Source: Siphonodentalium dalli (lineage: Eukaryota > Mollusca > Scaphopoda > Gadilida > Siphonodentaliidae). Taken from it: 64,000 bases of DNA. The stretch spans positions 148,616,864-148,680,863 of the forward strand of contig CP136064.1 in assembly GCA_032622095.1 (NCBI GenBank). Reading direction: 5' to 3'. A program made the translations under genes and the position numbers. Below the pieces are notes generated by a model. That model ran no database searches. It saw only the letters and a list, made by a program, of their open reading frames with translations, and had not been told where the DNA came from. Shown here in pieces: positions 35,832 through 48,123 of this stretch (the stretch's first letter is position 1; each line of letters starts with the position of its first letter).

Positions 35832-37470
35832 GGATCATGATGTCAGTGACTTTGATACGATTACTGACATTGATGACACAGATGATGCTGATTGCGTGAC
35901 TTCTGTTCAACCAGTCACACCCATGAAACCCAGAAGGGAAGCAACAGACTTAAATAAATACTACACAAATCATCTTGTTATTCCTCTAGTAACATGCAAG
36001 CAAAGCACGCAGATTGGAAGCAGAAATGCATGGAGTGATGATGATTCAGATGGTTATCTCTGTAAAATGGATTGTTGTCCATTTATCTGCGACAGCTTTT
36101 GTGATATGACAAGGCATTTGGTCAATGATCATGGTGATACCAAACTTCGTCGCTGTGATATTTGTTGCATAGAGTTTCCTGATTCTAAAAAAGTTAATAG
36201 ACACCTCTATGAAATGCATGGACCTCGAATGAATATTCGTGTTCGGTGTAACAGATTCAGATCGCAACCTAAAAATAAAAACAAGTGTTCCCATTGTGAC
36301 TTTGAGGGAGAAAAATTTGCAGATACAACTGTCCACATAAAATCTTCTCATGATATTGCCTTGGTTACACGATGCGATATCTGTGAAGTAATAACATCTA
36401 CTGCTGCTGGGCTTGATGTGCACCTCAGAACTGTACATGGACCAAGTCTTGAAAAAGAATTCAGTTGCCATCTATGTGGGGCAATATTTGAAACTGGATC
36501 GCGATTGGTGCAACATAAAATGTTCAAACATGGAACTACCACACTGAATCCTTTACTATCCTTCTTGAAAAAAGGCACGTACATAAAGCGAAACAGCCCA
36601 AGCCAATCATTAGAAGTGAAAACACGTAAAAACACAAATGAAAAGTCAGATGCTTATACATGTGAAACTTGTGGAAAATCCTTCAGGGGGAGAAAATACC
36701 TTACTGCTCATAAAATCAATCACGATAATCCACGGAATTTTGCCTGTGATGTGTGTGGAGCTAAATTTAATTTCAAGAACACATTGAAGGTGCATATGGA
36801 AATACATAAACCGAAGGAAGATAGGAAGTACCTTTATATGTGTGATTACTGCGGTAAGAAATTCATGAAACGGTCGGGATATCAGGACCATTTAAATATG
36901 CATACAGGGAGTCGTCCTCATATGTGCACTGTATGTGGTGATGGCTTCTCAAAGAAAACCTCTTTGTTACATCACCATATTAATAAACACACAACAGTAC
37001 GTCCATATAAGTGTGACCTCTGTGACAAGTCATACAAAATGAAGGAGTTACTTCGTCGACATCAGTTTTCTCACACCGGTGTAAGTAAGTACCAGTGTGA
37101 AAAATGCAAAAAGTACTTCTATTCAAGTATGACACTAAAAAAACATTCTTGTAATAAAAAAGAGGTTGAGAAAAAGAAATCAACAAGTGGTAAAGTGGGA
37201 AAGAATGAGCCCACATATACTGACTCTGAATATGATTCATACGACAATTGGAGCGATATGGAAAATCTCAGTAATACTGGAAGTGAAATACAGCCTGAGA
37301 ATGGAGTACCAGCAAATGGAGGTGGTGAGGTCTTCCAGTGCAGTCTGTGTCAAGTTGTATTTACTAGTCTTGCTGAAGCTGAGAGCCATGTGACATCATG
37401 TGGACAAGTTCCTGTGACGGAGGTGACAATAGGTTGGCCACAGGTTGTGAAAAGTCCCACAAACTACTGA
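35832..37470 (+). CDS. C2H2 zinc-finger protein, main (terminal) coding exon
   Basis: This terminal exon encodes about 545 residues ending in TGA at 37468-37470. It follows a strong acceptor (CTCTTCTTTTTCAG); the frame is open upstream into the intron, but the spliced reading starts at 35832 (RDHDVSDFDT). An acidic N-terminal stretch is followed by about ten C2H2 fingers: an atypical CX4C finger, four CX2C-X12-HX4H fingers (for example CDICCIEF, CDICEVIT, CHLCGAIF), a linker of about 40 residues, then five more (CETCGKSF, CDVCGAKF, CDYCGKKF, CTVCGDGF, CDLCDKSY). Two degenerate CCHC-type fingers (CEKCKKYF, CSLCQVVF) flank a Lys-rich, then acidic Ser/Tyr tail. TGEKP-type linkers are weak (HTGSRP, HTTVRP). 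The protein is probably a nuclear DNA-binding regulator; the orthologue is not recognised. Upstream exons at 30077 and 10981 match in phase. Confidence 0.9.
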
Positions 37471-37603
37471 TGAAATCCAGAAGCACTTATAGCCTCTACC
37501 AAAGTGATATCGCTAAACTTAAAATAATCAATATCTGAGTAATTTGTTAAAGATGGTCTATCTCTTCCTAAATCTGTTTTATATAGTTTCCAGGGTAAAA
37601 AGT

Positions 37604-37609
37604 AATAAA
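37604..37609 (+). terminator. Candidate polyadenylation signal AATAAA
   Basis: It lies 134 bases after the stop codon of the zinc-finger exon, in AT-rich 3' flank. It is a positional candidate only, because AATAAA is frequent in this AT-rich DNA. Confidence 0.35.
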
Positions 37610-38751
37610 TATTGAATAGTCAAAGACTCCTACCCGGAAATGCTTCTGTCAATTAATAATGATTTTATATCGGTATTTTCTTTTATCTACCATTTCTTAT
37701 GAAATTATCTGATAAAATTGATAATAAGAGCATTTGTATCATTACTGCAGTTGCGGAACAAGGCACGCATGACATCATTGACTGTTTCAAAATCATGAAT
37801 GAACTGACGTCTCATCAGTCGCGTGAAAAATCAAAACAACATTCCAACGTATATTCTTGCGTACCATAAAAAAATAGTTCCTAGGTTTTTAAGATTTTAA
37901 CATTATTTGATTGCTTACCATCATGGGCATTATGGTATAACATATCACAAAGTAAATAATATGTATTTATTAAGTACTGATTATACAATTATATAAAAAA
38001 TGCAGTGTAAGAGATTTTGTCCATTTAATTCAATTTCTGTTGAGCATTTTTCCGCTAAAGGAAAGCCGTTCACACTGGACTATATGGATATATGTCCTGT
38101 TTTGTAAGCCACAGTAGGAAAGGGGTTAACATTTTGGTCGCCTCCCGACGTCTATTGACTTGCCAAGATTAGTCACGCATGAACGCTCCCCATATAACCG
38201 GCTGTGCTCGATCGAATTGTCTCAGTTTTATTCCTACTGTCGAGCCAACAAGATAAGTTCTAAGGGTGTATCTGAATTTGGAGTTTCACTAACAACTCAA
38301 CAAATTCAATTTATCGATACAATATCTTTCTGGTTGCCTCCTCATTCGTTTTTATCATTATAGGTTTAGAATTCATGGACCATTTCGCTTCAAACATACA
38401 ATTGTTCCGTGTTTTCGAAAATGCCGATCACTTATTTGCGTCTGTAAATTCCACTTCGCCATAGAATGACTATCGTTTCAATGACTTACGACGCACATAG
38501 ATTGTTGTGAGAAATACATCTATGGAATTATTATAGAACCTATAAGGTACGCTAGAATTGGTCAGACAGTTAATGCCACGTGGTTCGCTAACAGAAGTCT
38601 CCTAATTTTGTGTTATTATACTCGTGGCTTTTCAACTAGCAGAATTTTCTTTCAATAATTCCCTCGCTACTGAAGATGATTTCTATCATAATGTTACGAT
38701 TATTGTGAGAACTACATCTATGGACTTATTATAGAGCCTATAAGTAATGGT

Positions 38752-38836
38752 TAGAGCACAAGAATAGTTCTTTACCAGAATCAATAGAGTCGAAGACGAG
38801 ATTTATTCTGGTAAAGAACTATTCACGTGCTCTGAC
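38752..38836. repeat. Hairpin with about 28 bp arms
   Basis: AGAGCAC + AATAGTTCTTTACCAGAAT pairs with ATTCTGGTAAAGAACTATT + GTGCTCT across a loop of about 22 bases, with small bulges. It is flanked by the duplicated phrases noted for this region. Confidence 0.75.
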
Positions 38837-39227
38837 CGACTTAGAGCACAGTTGACCCCACATAATGCAATTAACTGGAAATGCGCTGTTGAGCGTGTGG
38901 TGCCGAGATTCAACACAATAGCCCATTAGCCACGCCTAACAATCTGATTAACCATGCAATGATCGCCGTTGAATGTTATGTCCGAAACGACACTGAATGG
39001 TCCCATGCACGTGACCTGTTTTCACAAACCAAGTCACTCATAGATGTGTTTGGAAAGTCAAATGTGGCAGTCGCATGATTGTGTCTTACTATTATATTGT
39101 ATAAGTGGATCATGAATTCCGAAGAAGTCTGTCTGCTAGAATGATGATAAGGAATTTGGACATGTAACCAATAACCAACTTACTTTTTGTCAAATGTAAT
39201 GATGCACATCATTATTATGTGACAAAC

Positions 39228-39356
39228 ATGTCGCCGTTACAAGAAAACTGTTTCGAAATTACTACTGATAGTCCATTGGTTCCTCCAGATTCTCCAGATA
39301 CAAGTTTTGTTGTTAGTTATATCGGATATGTGGAGCGCTATATAGTGAAGTGGTGA
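39228..39356 (+). other. Short protein-like frame (42 aa), unrecognised
   Basis: The ATG at 39228 opens MSPLQENCFEITTDSPLVPP, then PDSPDTSFVVSYIGYVER and a TGA at 39354. The Pro/Ser/Asp-rich start and lack of low complexity make it slightly better than background. No domain, splice site or neighbour supports it. Confidence 0.15.
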
Positions 39357-41413
39357 TTCTGTTGGATTATTGGATATATCACTATTTAGTGGTTCTAAAT
39401 GTAAATGTTAATTCGTTTAGTTTCATCGTTGGATTAGTGGTCCTGAGTACCTGTGAATATTTTCGGAACTGGATTAGTTTTGTGGAGTAATTATAATCAG
39501 GCCTTCGATTATGAGGCGTGCGATCGCGCACCATAGCACGCCTGAAATTAAATCTTGGCGAGTAATTAATCACACTCCTCGGCGATATTCGGCGCACGAT
39601 TGAAAAAGGGTTTATAATAACGATCAACCTTGTTTGCTGGAGAAGACTGACAGACATGTCGTATACGACGGAAGTAATTGTTTTAAGTTTTGCGCATGCG
39701 CTAGAACATTATTATAGTCAGGTGCGTTTATCGATGTCGTCGCATTCGTATGCAGGTCTGAGTAATTCTCGGCTAGATATTGTTACCAACATGACATATT
39801 TAAATTAATCCCACCGTGCACCCCAACACCAATGCAACGTAATTTTGGTACCATGATTGTGTTGCGTTCTAAATGAAGCCGCCCCAATGGGCGGTGAAGA
39901 TGAATAGAAATTGAAACTTGAGTTCGGGGCAATCAAACATTATTTTTAAAAATATCGATAGAGTTCACACAACAGGAAACTCTCACGTGGTTACATGGTC
40001 TCTGACTGCATTTCATAACAACTTACATCCAACGGAAGCATTACGACGCAATTCGAGAATGGAGTTTTAATTACTTCAATGTGGAGAATACATGTGTACA
40101 AGATGAATCACAATGGTGATAAAATTGATTTAATTTTGAGTCTTCGTTTGTCATTTTATACCCCCGAAATATCCACCAAAATCACACGCCTGGGTTTCAG
40201 GTTAGGCGAGTGACCAACCACACTCCTGCATTTTACAGAATCGAAGGCCTGTATAATACATGTAATTATTCTACTAGTTAATAAATAATTCAACCAATGC
40301 ATGTGTTACTATTGCCATCGCCTTCTGTTCGCCCTGTTGATGAAAATATATTGTATTTTTGGTAAATCACACCAATTCCCAAGGCTGGCAAACTAATATT
40401 TCAGTGATATCCCAGTGTTCGACACGCGCCACTCATAACAAACAAATCGCGCGGTCGTTTCAGTGTAGCTTCAACTATTATACCAGAGGACATTCACCCC
40501 CACCTGCACTATTTCTTCGCCAGCCTTGGGAATTGGTGTGCTTTATCAAAAATCAGGGAACGATTGCAACAATGGGATTGCGCTCTAAGGTATGTTAGAA
40601 TTGGTCAGACCGTAAATGCCACGTGGTTCGCTGTTCGAAGTCTCTTAATTTCGTGTGAATGTTATTATACTGTGGCGTTTCAACTAGGGAAATTTTCTTT
40701 CAATAATTCCCTCGCTACTCATCAGAACAACGTGCTTTCACATATTACTTTGTGTTTTATGTTTCAATACTGTCACACATGTATCCATGATCCAGCTGTG
40801 TTTGTAGACGCTTGAAGTTGACTACAGTTTATCAATATCAGAATGGAACTGTTTCATGTTTAATAATAATTGTTAATTTGTTACTTCATGACAGTAGTAG
40901 TACTAAGAATCGGTAGTGTCATTATTAATTTTAGACAGGGATTGATATCTGACAAGTGTCAGAATTCTGTTCATGATTCGATTCTCGTACAGCGCATCAA
41001 CTTCACTCTAGAATTTAGAAATGCTATCATATACTGATTGCAAACATGACATGCCATTGTCCCCCGGACATCATAGCTACTGATCAATCTCAGCCATGTA
41101 GGTCGCTTTCATATCTATCTTGTTGTTTCTGCTCTGATGAACAATAGCTGCGATTCTACGCAAGCCGGTCTGAGCCGGTGGGCTTGTCTTGCTCTCGGTG
41201 CATGATATTCGTGATGGCCTAATAATAGTGATCTGTGGGGATTCAGACTAAAATTAATAGTGATGACAATTTCACTCTTGTCTCAATTACAGATTTTAGT
41301 TATTGTGAATTTTATCCAATCTTAACCCATCATTTCAAAATTGCTGGGTTGTTTTTTGACTAAATGGTGTCTCCTTCCAGAATACAAACATAACTGCTAT
41401 CCTTCCTGTTCAG

Positions 41414-41558
41414 GTTTACAGACCGAGAGTGTTGGGTTTACTACGATTCTGGATATAGCTCTGAATGGGACCCAAATTACAAATTATGGGCATTCTTGCC
41501 TCTCGTCGACACTCTGAAGGTGTCTAATCGTGGATTCACTATCTACATAAATATTTGA
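41414..41558 (+). CDS. Candidate exon or gene fragment, unrecognised
   Basis: After a possible acceptor (CTATCCTTCCTGTTCAG ending 41413) the frame reads FTDRECWVYYDSGYSSEWD, then YKLWAFLPLVDTLKVSN and a TGA at 41556. The aromatic-rich, non-repetitive composition is protein-like. It could be a terminal exon or a transposon-gene remnant. No domain is recognised, no partner exon was found and no poly(A) signal was examined in detail. The frame is closed upstream by a TAA, so without splicing it would be only about 50 codons. Confidence 0.25.
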
Positions 41559-41920
41559 AGGTTCTTTCGATCCTTTCCCCATCTTGATTCATTTATGGGA
41601 ATGGAACTATCTCACATTGAATTGTTGCGAATAACTTTCCTTATGCTTCTATTTCACTTTCAAGCCATCCTTGGTTTATTTGCATACCGGTCCACACATT
41701 GACTCGAATTATTCATGATCTCAGACTGACAGGATTTAGAATCGTGGTGACTTGACCCCTCCAGTTAACTGGCCCACAGTCAATTGCTGCCTTGGAATGT
41801 TGAAATTCCTATGTGGCTGCGACGTGTCTCGCAGCATTACTGGCGACCGTGGCCAAAATTTGAGATGCCTGGATGAAGGCCCCCAATGCGATATAACAGC
41901 AGTGGTATTCCAAGACGACA

Positions 41921-41956
<36 letters not shown>
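41921..41956. repeat. Poly-G tract, 36 bases
   Basis: This is the longest of a dozen G or C homopolymers in the window. It is preceded by CA, making CAGGGG, the form of the terminus of the element at 7878. No matching inverted end or target duplication was found for it. Confidence 0.8.
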
Positions 41957-41957
<1 letters not shown>

Positions 41958-42847
41958 GACATTATTTATGGCAAGTAACCATATCAAATGTGAGCTTGGT
42001 ACACGAACATGCTGTACATACAATACAGTGTGCATTGTTCATAAAGGGCATGGTAGGAGTTTTGAACGTATTCATTGACTAGCAGATGTCTAAATGAATT
42101 TCAAATATATACGAGTCCAGACCTTTCGTACCGTTGATATGGTGAATAGACTTCACACACGAATGAAGCACATTTACATGGAAAGTATTTATATTGTCAC
42201 GTGCCCCACGACCACTGCCAATAGCCTTTCCGAAAAAGAGTCCATCACATGGCTCTTCATACTTCTATTGCCCATATCAATTTGATTATCTGGCACATAG
42301 AAAATAAAAAAGGCGGGACGTTTGCGCTGTCCAGCTTAGCTTTCGTGCTCATTGACCAGCATTACAGACATTTCCCCGCAGGCAGAGGACCCCCCCATAT
42401 GAGTGGATCCAGACCCCATGGCACCAGCCGCCCGATCACAGGGACCTGCCATGCTGTCAACTTTGCGCGCTTCAATATATGCTGTATTTGTCCTCTTTTC
42501 CTTAAACATGCCTTAAACAGGACCACTTAGGTAGGGGGAGTTCCTCTGTATCATATGGCGCCTTTCTTTTACAACCTGGCTATTAAATTCAATGCGTGTC
42601 CTTGACTGACCTTCGCATGATAATATCATTTGTTTCCTTCCTAGAGGAGCCATCTTCAGAGCGGGTCTTCTCCTAGATTGCTGCATGCTTCATACTAATC
42701 TACCTATAACACACCTAGGTCGTTCTGCTGCATGTTTGGAGAAAGGGACATGATGTTCTGTGCCGAGGCCTCAAACCTGAGTATTACGTATGGTGACCGT
42801 GACAATTTACCCACCGTGTTTATCATCTTACTCAATTGTACATCATT

Positions 42848-43681
42848 ATACCCCTTCTTTTTTTTAAAGGGGGGTATACTGTTTTGCACCTGTCCGTCCG
42901 TACGTCCATCCGATGTCTTTTCATGTCATAACTTGAACAGTAGTGCTGGGATCTCAATGAAATTTGGTATGGATGTTCACTACTATGAGGACATTAAAAA
43001 GAGGGTTCCATCGTTTTGTTCGGATTTTCCATTCTGGAGTTATTCATCTTTGTTTATCTGGAAATGTTGGCTTTTTGGTGCGTCTGGTGTCTGTTCATGT
43101 CGTAACTTCAACAGTTGTGATGGGATCTCAATGAAATTTGGTCTGGATGTTCACTACTATGAGGACATTAAAAAGAGGGTTCCATTGTTTTGTTCGGATT
43201 TTCCATTCTAGAGTTATACATCTTTGTTTATCTGGAAATGTTGGCTTTTTGGTCCGTCTGGTGTCTCTTCATGTCGTAACTTCAACAGTTGTGATGGGAT
43301 CTCAATGAAATTTGGTATGGATGTTCACTACTATGAGGACATTCAATAGAGGGTTCCATTGTTCTGTTCTGCTTTTCCATTCTAGAGTTATTCATCTTTG
43401 TTTATCTGGAAATGTTGGTTGTTTGGTCCATCCAATGTCTGTTCAGCTCATAACTTGAATAGTAATGCTCGGATCTCAATGAAATTTTGTATGGATGTTC
43501 ACCACTATGAGGACATTTAATGGCACATTCAAATGTTTGTTTTGTTTTTATTGTTCTATAGTTACTCATCTTTGTTTATATGAAAATGCTGGTGTTTGGG
43601 TCCATCTGTCTGAGTATAGCCCTCATAAGTTATAGATATGCCCACACGAGGGGGTATGCACCGGACGACAGTCCACCTCTT
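42848..43681. mobile_element. Hairpin-headed core-repeat element, family I, plus orientation
   Basis: The head is TATACCCCTTC, a T-run, then AAAGGGGGGTATA, followed by CCTGTCCGTCCGTACGTCC. There are four to five core units of about 180 bp (GGGATCTCAATGAAATTTGG, ATGTTCACTACTATGAGGAC, GTTTATCTGGAAATGTTGG). The end is CCACACGAGGGGGTATGCAC + CGGACGACAGTCCACCTCTTG. An inverted copy is at 55015-55692. The frame at 42732-43211 reads through two units and is not a gene. Confidence 0.75.
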
Positions 43682-44408
43682 GTTTGTACTGATTTCAGTT
43701 GTCAACTGTCTGAATGTTTCACTACGGTCGTTTAATTACGTACATTCCATAGACATGATCTGTGCGCCTTCATTTCTTGAAATCAGATCGCGGGTGGTAC
43801 TCCACTGGGAACGTGGGCTGCTCTCAGGTGCCTAATGGTCGTGAGGGCCTAATAATAGTGATGTGTGTGGATTTAGGCTGAAAATAGTAATAGTGATTGC
43901 AATTTTCGCTCTCTATCTCTCCTTTCCACATAATAGTGATCGTTAAAAATTAATAATCGTACTGACACTATTCTTTGGCACCTTCGCGTAGTAGTTTACT
44001 TTCTCAGTGGGTGCTATGGTCACCTACAGTCTTCAGTCATGGGCTTATGGCTGTTAGTCATGTTCTCTGTGGGGTTATATATCTATATTTAGTGATACCA
44101 GGGATCTGTGCTCTGGCTTCGACCATTGGATTGATGGGTGCGGCTTTGGTAAGGTCTTCTGGCATGATCTCATGATGAATTATATATCAACCTGATATAT
44201 CTGTCATATCATTTTATATATCTATATCCGCAATGTGTATCACAGGGTTTTTCCGCCAAGGAAACTGAACTATATGGATTAGATCTCCGGCCTTGTGTCA
44301 ATTAGGAGGGTTAAAATTTTATTGCTGTCCGACTTAGCTCACACCGTGCTCAGATTAGTCACGCATGAATACGCCCAAGTATATTAAAGGTACTCAATCC
44401 GACCAGAT

Positions 44409-44513
44409 GCTACCACCGTGGTGTTTTCACCGTGGTACCACTTTACTGTGCTACCACCATGGTGAACCAAGGTGGTACCTTGGTGAAACCATGGTTTCAC
44501 CAAGGTGACACCA
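44409..44513. repeat. Cluster of ACCATGGT/ACCGTGGT/ACCAAGGT palindromic motifs
   Basis: At least nine overlapping short palindromes (CCACCGTGGTG, ACCGTGGTACCA, CCACCATGGTG, AAGGTGGTACCTT, CACCAAGGTGA) lie within about 100 bases, just inside a TTAAAGGTACTC terminus (44384). The origin is unknown; it may be the hairpin-rich interior of a MITE. Confidence 0.6.
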
Positions 44514-44754
44514 ATGGGAATTTGTATATGAGTTATCGCGGCCGTCAACTCTGTATTAGAACCAACACCAACAGCTGAACAACAACAAAGAAGCAAAAAG
44601 AAAGCAAAGAAAAAAATCAAAATAAGCTCATTTTCATTTCATGTTCATCCTCATGCGGTTTGTACCTTCATCTCCATGACCCTTTCCAACACTTCAAAGT
44701 GGGTTGTAGGAGAGGGGCTCCGCCCCTTTCAAATCCTCCCTGCACCCAGATAGC

Positions 44755-44935
44755 CACCCGACGTCAGCAGCGACGGCGGCCCGACGGTCGGCTATGATGT
44801 CGGCAGCCGACGTCGGCATATGGTTGGCAGTCGACGTCATGCCGACCACCGTCGGTTCGATGTCATTTGCCGACCGTCGGCCCGACGTTGCCAAATGGTT
44901 GGCAGCCGACGCCATGATGACCACAGTCGGCACGA
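44755..44935. repeat. GTCGGC/GCCGAC-rich direct repeat
   Basis: The phrase CGACGTCGGCATATGGTTGGC and CAGTCGACGTCATG recurs about 90 bases on as CGACGTTGCCAAATGGTTGGC and CAGCCGACGCCATG. It is GC-rich and internally palindromic, which explains open frames on both strands (44694-44933 minus, 44794-45012 plus). Confidence 0.6.
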
Positions 44936-46159
44936 AGGCTTTTCGTGGTCTTGATCATGCCATGCATGCATATCTACTCAATAGCTACGGCACGGGCATA
45001 GATATGGAGTAAATAATTGTGGCGTGATCCAGTTCGTGGTCATGTGAACTACTGAGCTCTATATACTATAATTGCAAACTAAACTAACAAGACTAAAACG
45101 ATTGCAATTCTCTGTGAATTTCCGGTTAACCAAAAGTCACAAAACAAATTTGGAAACGGTTATAAATGCCAGAAGAAAAATTGCTAATTGTCAATGTTTA
45201 GTCGTGTTGATATAATTATACATTACAAATCAAACAAAGCTACTGATATTGGTAGGGATAATTCAAGTGGAAAATTATAGGATTGCGTATATACGACCCA
45301 GACCGCAAATAGCTGCAAACAATTTTTAATGTTAAAAATCAACGCAAAAACACGTATAACGGTATTTATTATATATGTAGATACTTATATATATAGTGGA
45401 TCGATCAGTAGTGTTAAATATTTATACAACGGTGTCCGAAATGGTGCTTAACTTGTCTCTAATAAATCAGCCCGCACGTATATAGTTCTCTGTGAACTTC
45501 GTCAGACTTGATTTAGACATAATGTCTGGAATTTTGAATTTGAAATTTTATATCCCAGAGTTTCCTGTACTAAGATTTTCCGGCCTAATTTCTTGGGTTC
45601 GATTGCCTGAAGGTCCAAAACGCTGTACCACGAAGCTCCAATACTCTGAAATTCCCATTAACTTTCCAGTTCACATCATACATATCTACGCATATATAGT
45701 TCGACCGAGAGTTCAGTCTGCATGGCTGGCTTTTTCACATGCATGTAGGGACTCTGGATTCACACCTTATGTCACATACGTATACGTAATGTGATATATT
45801 CCTCTTCGGGGAACAAAGCACAGAATGACAAACACCATGCAGCACACGGAAATCTCCCACATGTATCGTGAACGATTCCTAGATCATCGCAATCTGGGCT
45901 AGATTAGGTTGTCACGATTTGAACCCCGATATATACGGATTTTCAAGGTTGATCCGAGTTGTGGGACATCTCAATGTGCCATTCCGATCGATACAAAGCC
46001 ATTTCGATAAGAAATGAGATTTTTTTCACACTCACTGAACCAAGCGCATTTGAAGTAATCATTAACACTCATTACGCCACCTGTGGTGTTTCTAGCTTCT
46101 GTGAGTTTGATATTGTGTGGTGGACAGGGCGAATGTATTCTTGGAGATTTTGTGTACCT
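44936..46159. other. Intergenic DNA, no gene recognised
   Basis: The frames at 45492-45794 and 45959-46225 were examined. The first opens on GTG, neither shows a domain, and no splice structure is convincing. Confidence 0.35.
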
Positions 46160-46615
46160 TACTCAATCGTACCGATAGAATCACGTAGATGCCGAAATTG
46201 TAAAGTTAACGTCACCGGTGTATAATATGTTTATGAAAATATGATAAATCGTATCGATAGAGTCAGGACAGGCTGAAATTGTAAACTTAAAGTCACCGGT
46301 GTAATAATATGTTGTTGAAAATATAAATAATTTGATAGACTGAAAATAATATATAACCCATTGGGAGCCCCTAATGTATTCTTGAACATTTTGTTTTGTA
46401 CCATTACTCAATCGTACCGATAGAATCACGTAGATGCCGAAATTGTAAAGTTAACGCCACCGGTGTATAATATGTTTATGATAAATCGTATCGATAGAGT
46501 CAGGATAGGCTGAAATTGTAAACTTAAAGTCACTTGTTGTTGAAAATATAAATAATTTGATAGACTGAAAATAATGTGTAACCCATTGTGACCCCCCCCC
46601 CCCCCCCCCCCCCCC
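46160..46615. repeat. Tandem duplication, period about 245 bp, ending in a C-run
   Basis: ACTCAATCGTACCGATAGAAT + CACGTAGATGCCGAAATTG occurs at 46161 and 46406. Within each unit a shorter variant (GTATCGATAGAGTCAGGA, GCTGAAATTGTAAACTTAAAG) repeats about 90 bases later. The second unit ends in a run of 24 C at 46592-46615. Confidence 0.75.
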
Positions 46616-46917
46616 TGGTGTAGTGAAGTGAAGTGTGGGTAGTTTCATTGTGAATATTCTCCGCCATCTTTATTTTCTGGAATTATCACCAAGATTTCTC
46701 CACTCTATTCTCTTAAACTACACCCGAATCGGTCAAATTCTTTTGATAATTCTATCTAAATACATCTTAGCTACTATTCGGATCTGCTGTCCCGGTCTAA
46801 AAGGGATAGTTTGACCAAAACGACTATTGACCAAAACTTGTTTACAAATTGAGTGCACTCGATGACCGGGTTGACCGGAATGACCCGTCCACGCTGCAAA
46901 TTTATTATCGAAAACAA

Positions 46918-47264
46918 ATTCAATTTCTTCCATCTAAAACATAATTACGCGCTGGACTGGTCATTTTAGGAATATATATGTATCCCACGCACATACACCA
47001 AGTTTCAGCTTAAAATTTTGAAAAATGACAGTTTTATTGACATAAATCGATTTTAATGGCAAATGCCATGTTAAATTTTATCATTGACATTGAAAACAAT
47101 TCATTTCTTCCATCTAAAACATAATTACGTGCTGTACTCTGTAATTTTAGGAATATATAAATTATAACTATCCCACGCACAAACACCAAGTCTCAGCTTA
47201 AAATTTTGAAAAATGACAGTTTTATTGACATAAATCGATTTTAATGGCAAATGCCATGTTAAAT
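46918..47264. repeat. Tandem duplication, period about 181 bp
   Basis: Two copies share TTCTTCCATCTAAAACATAA + TTACG, TCCCACGCACA, CAGCTTAAAATTTTGAAAAA + TGACAG and TAAATCGATTTTAATGGCAA + ATGCCATGTTAAAT. They differ by substitutions and one small insertion. Confidence 0.75.
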
Positions 47265-47666
47265 AAATTTTTGGGCCCTGCAAATATTTTCTGAGCTGTT
47301 CCATATTGGCACTAGAGTCCATATTTGATCGGTTACACCTGATAATTGTGCGACAGTACAGTCGCGTTACTTTATACATCAACATTGGTCATTATCACCC
47401 GACAATTTTATTTTGGTCTATCGTATCAACCCCTATTTTCTCCCACATAGCCTGACTAAGTGTCAACATTGGTCTTTATCGCTCCACTAATTTGTATCGT
47501 TTCATCGGTATGAATTCCATATCCAATTATCCACATATAACCAACCCAACCTCTAATCCCGGTCCAATTTATTTATTTCTTTCATCGGTATAGTCACGTT
47601 ACGTAATATTGTATCGCGTGATACTTGTACTTATATGTCTATGGTATTACTATAGTATACCGTATA

Positions 47667-48115
47667 CAGTGGCGTAGGAAGGTTATAATTAATCCTACGG
47701 CCCATAGGTATCATTCCATAGCCGCGCTTGCGCGGCACCGAGGCGCGTCGAGCGTCGAGAAGGGGGGATGGTATGGAAGGGTGGTGTCCCCCCTTCCAAA
47801 ATTGGGAAATTTTTAAATATTTAACATTGAAATGGCGCTTTCTGGTGCATTTTGGCGTAACCAATGTTACATTACACATGCTGGGAGAAAAGAATGAAAT
47901 GTGCATCAATACAGACGGATAACATGATATAGTCAATGACGTTTCTTCGATAAGAACTATAAATTAAGCAGCATGGCATCGTAGAAGTTCCACATTCCGT
48001 GTTTTATGACTATCCCCAATCGCACCATTCCCATGTGTGTAACAACAAAAAACTTCACTGGTGCGAATATTGGTACGGCCAAAACCGTCCCGCCGTACCC
48101 GCTCCTACGCCACTG
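47667..48115. mobile_element. hAT-type MITE, 449 bp
   Basis: The ends are CAGTGGCGTAGGA and TCCTACGCCACTG (perfect 13 bp inverted repeats), flanked by the perfect 8 bp direct repeat ACCGTATA (47659-47666 and 48116-48123). CAGTGGCGTAGGA is a classic hAT terminus. The internal Gly/Arg-rich frames are GC-rich repeat read-through, not a transposase. Confidence 0.9.
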
Positions 48116-48123
48116 ACCGTATA

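Larger units (their letters stand above)
37610..41413. other. Intergenic DNA with paired duplications, no firm gene
   Basis: 38548-38668 and 40588-40722 share GAATTGGTCAGAC, AATGCCACGTGGTTCGCT and TTTCTTTCAATAATTCCCTC. 38040-38190 resembles 44248-44380 (ACTATATGGAT, GATTAGTCACGCATGAA). GCCTAATAATAGTGAT occurs at about 41217 and 43848. These suggest old segmental or transposon copies. Frames on either strand have no domains. Confidence 0.4.

Noticed and set aside
36046-37240. Minus-strand frames under the zinc-finger exon
   Set aside because: Antisense shadows of a clear coding exon; no domains.
41752-42078. Frames with long Gly or Pro runs on the two strands
   Set aside because: Created by the 36-base G homopolymer.
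42732-43211. 159-codon frame on the plus strand
   Set aside because: Contains two successive copies of the core repeat (GISMKFG.DVHYYEDIKKRVP), so it is repeat read-through.
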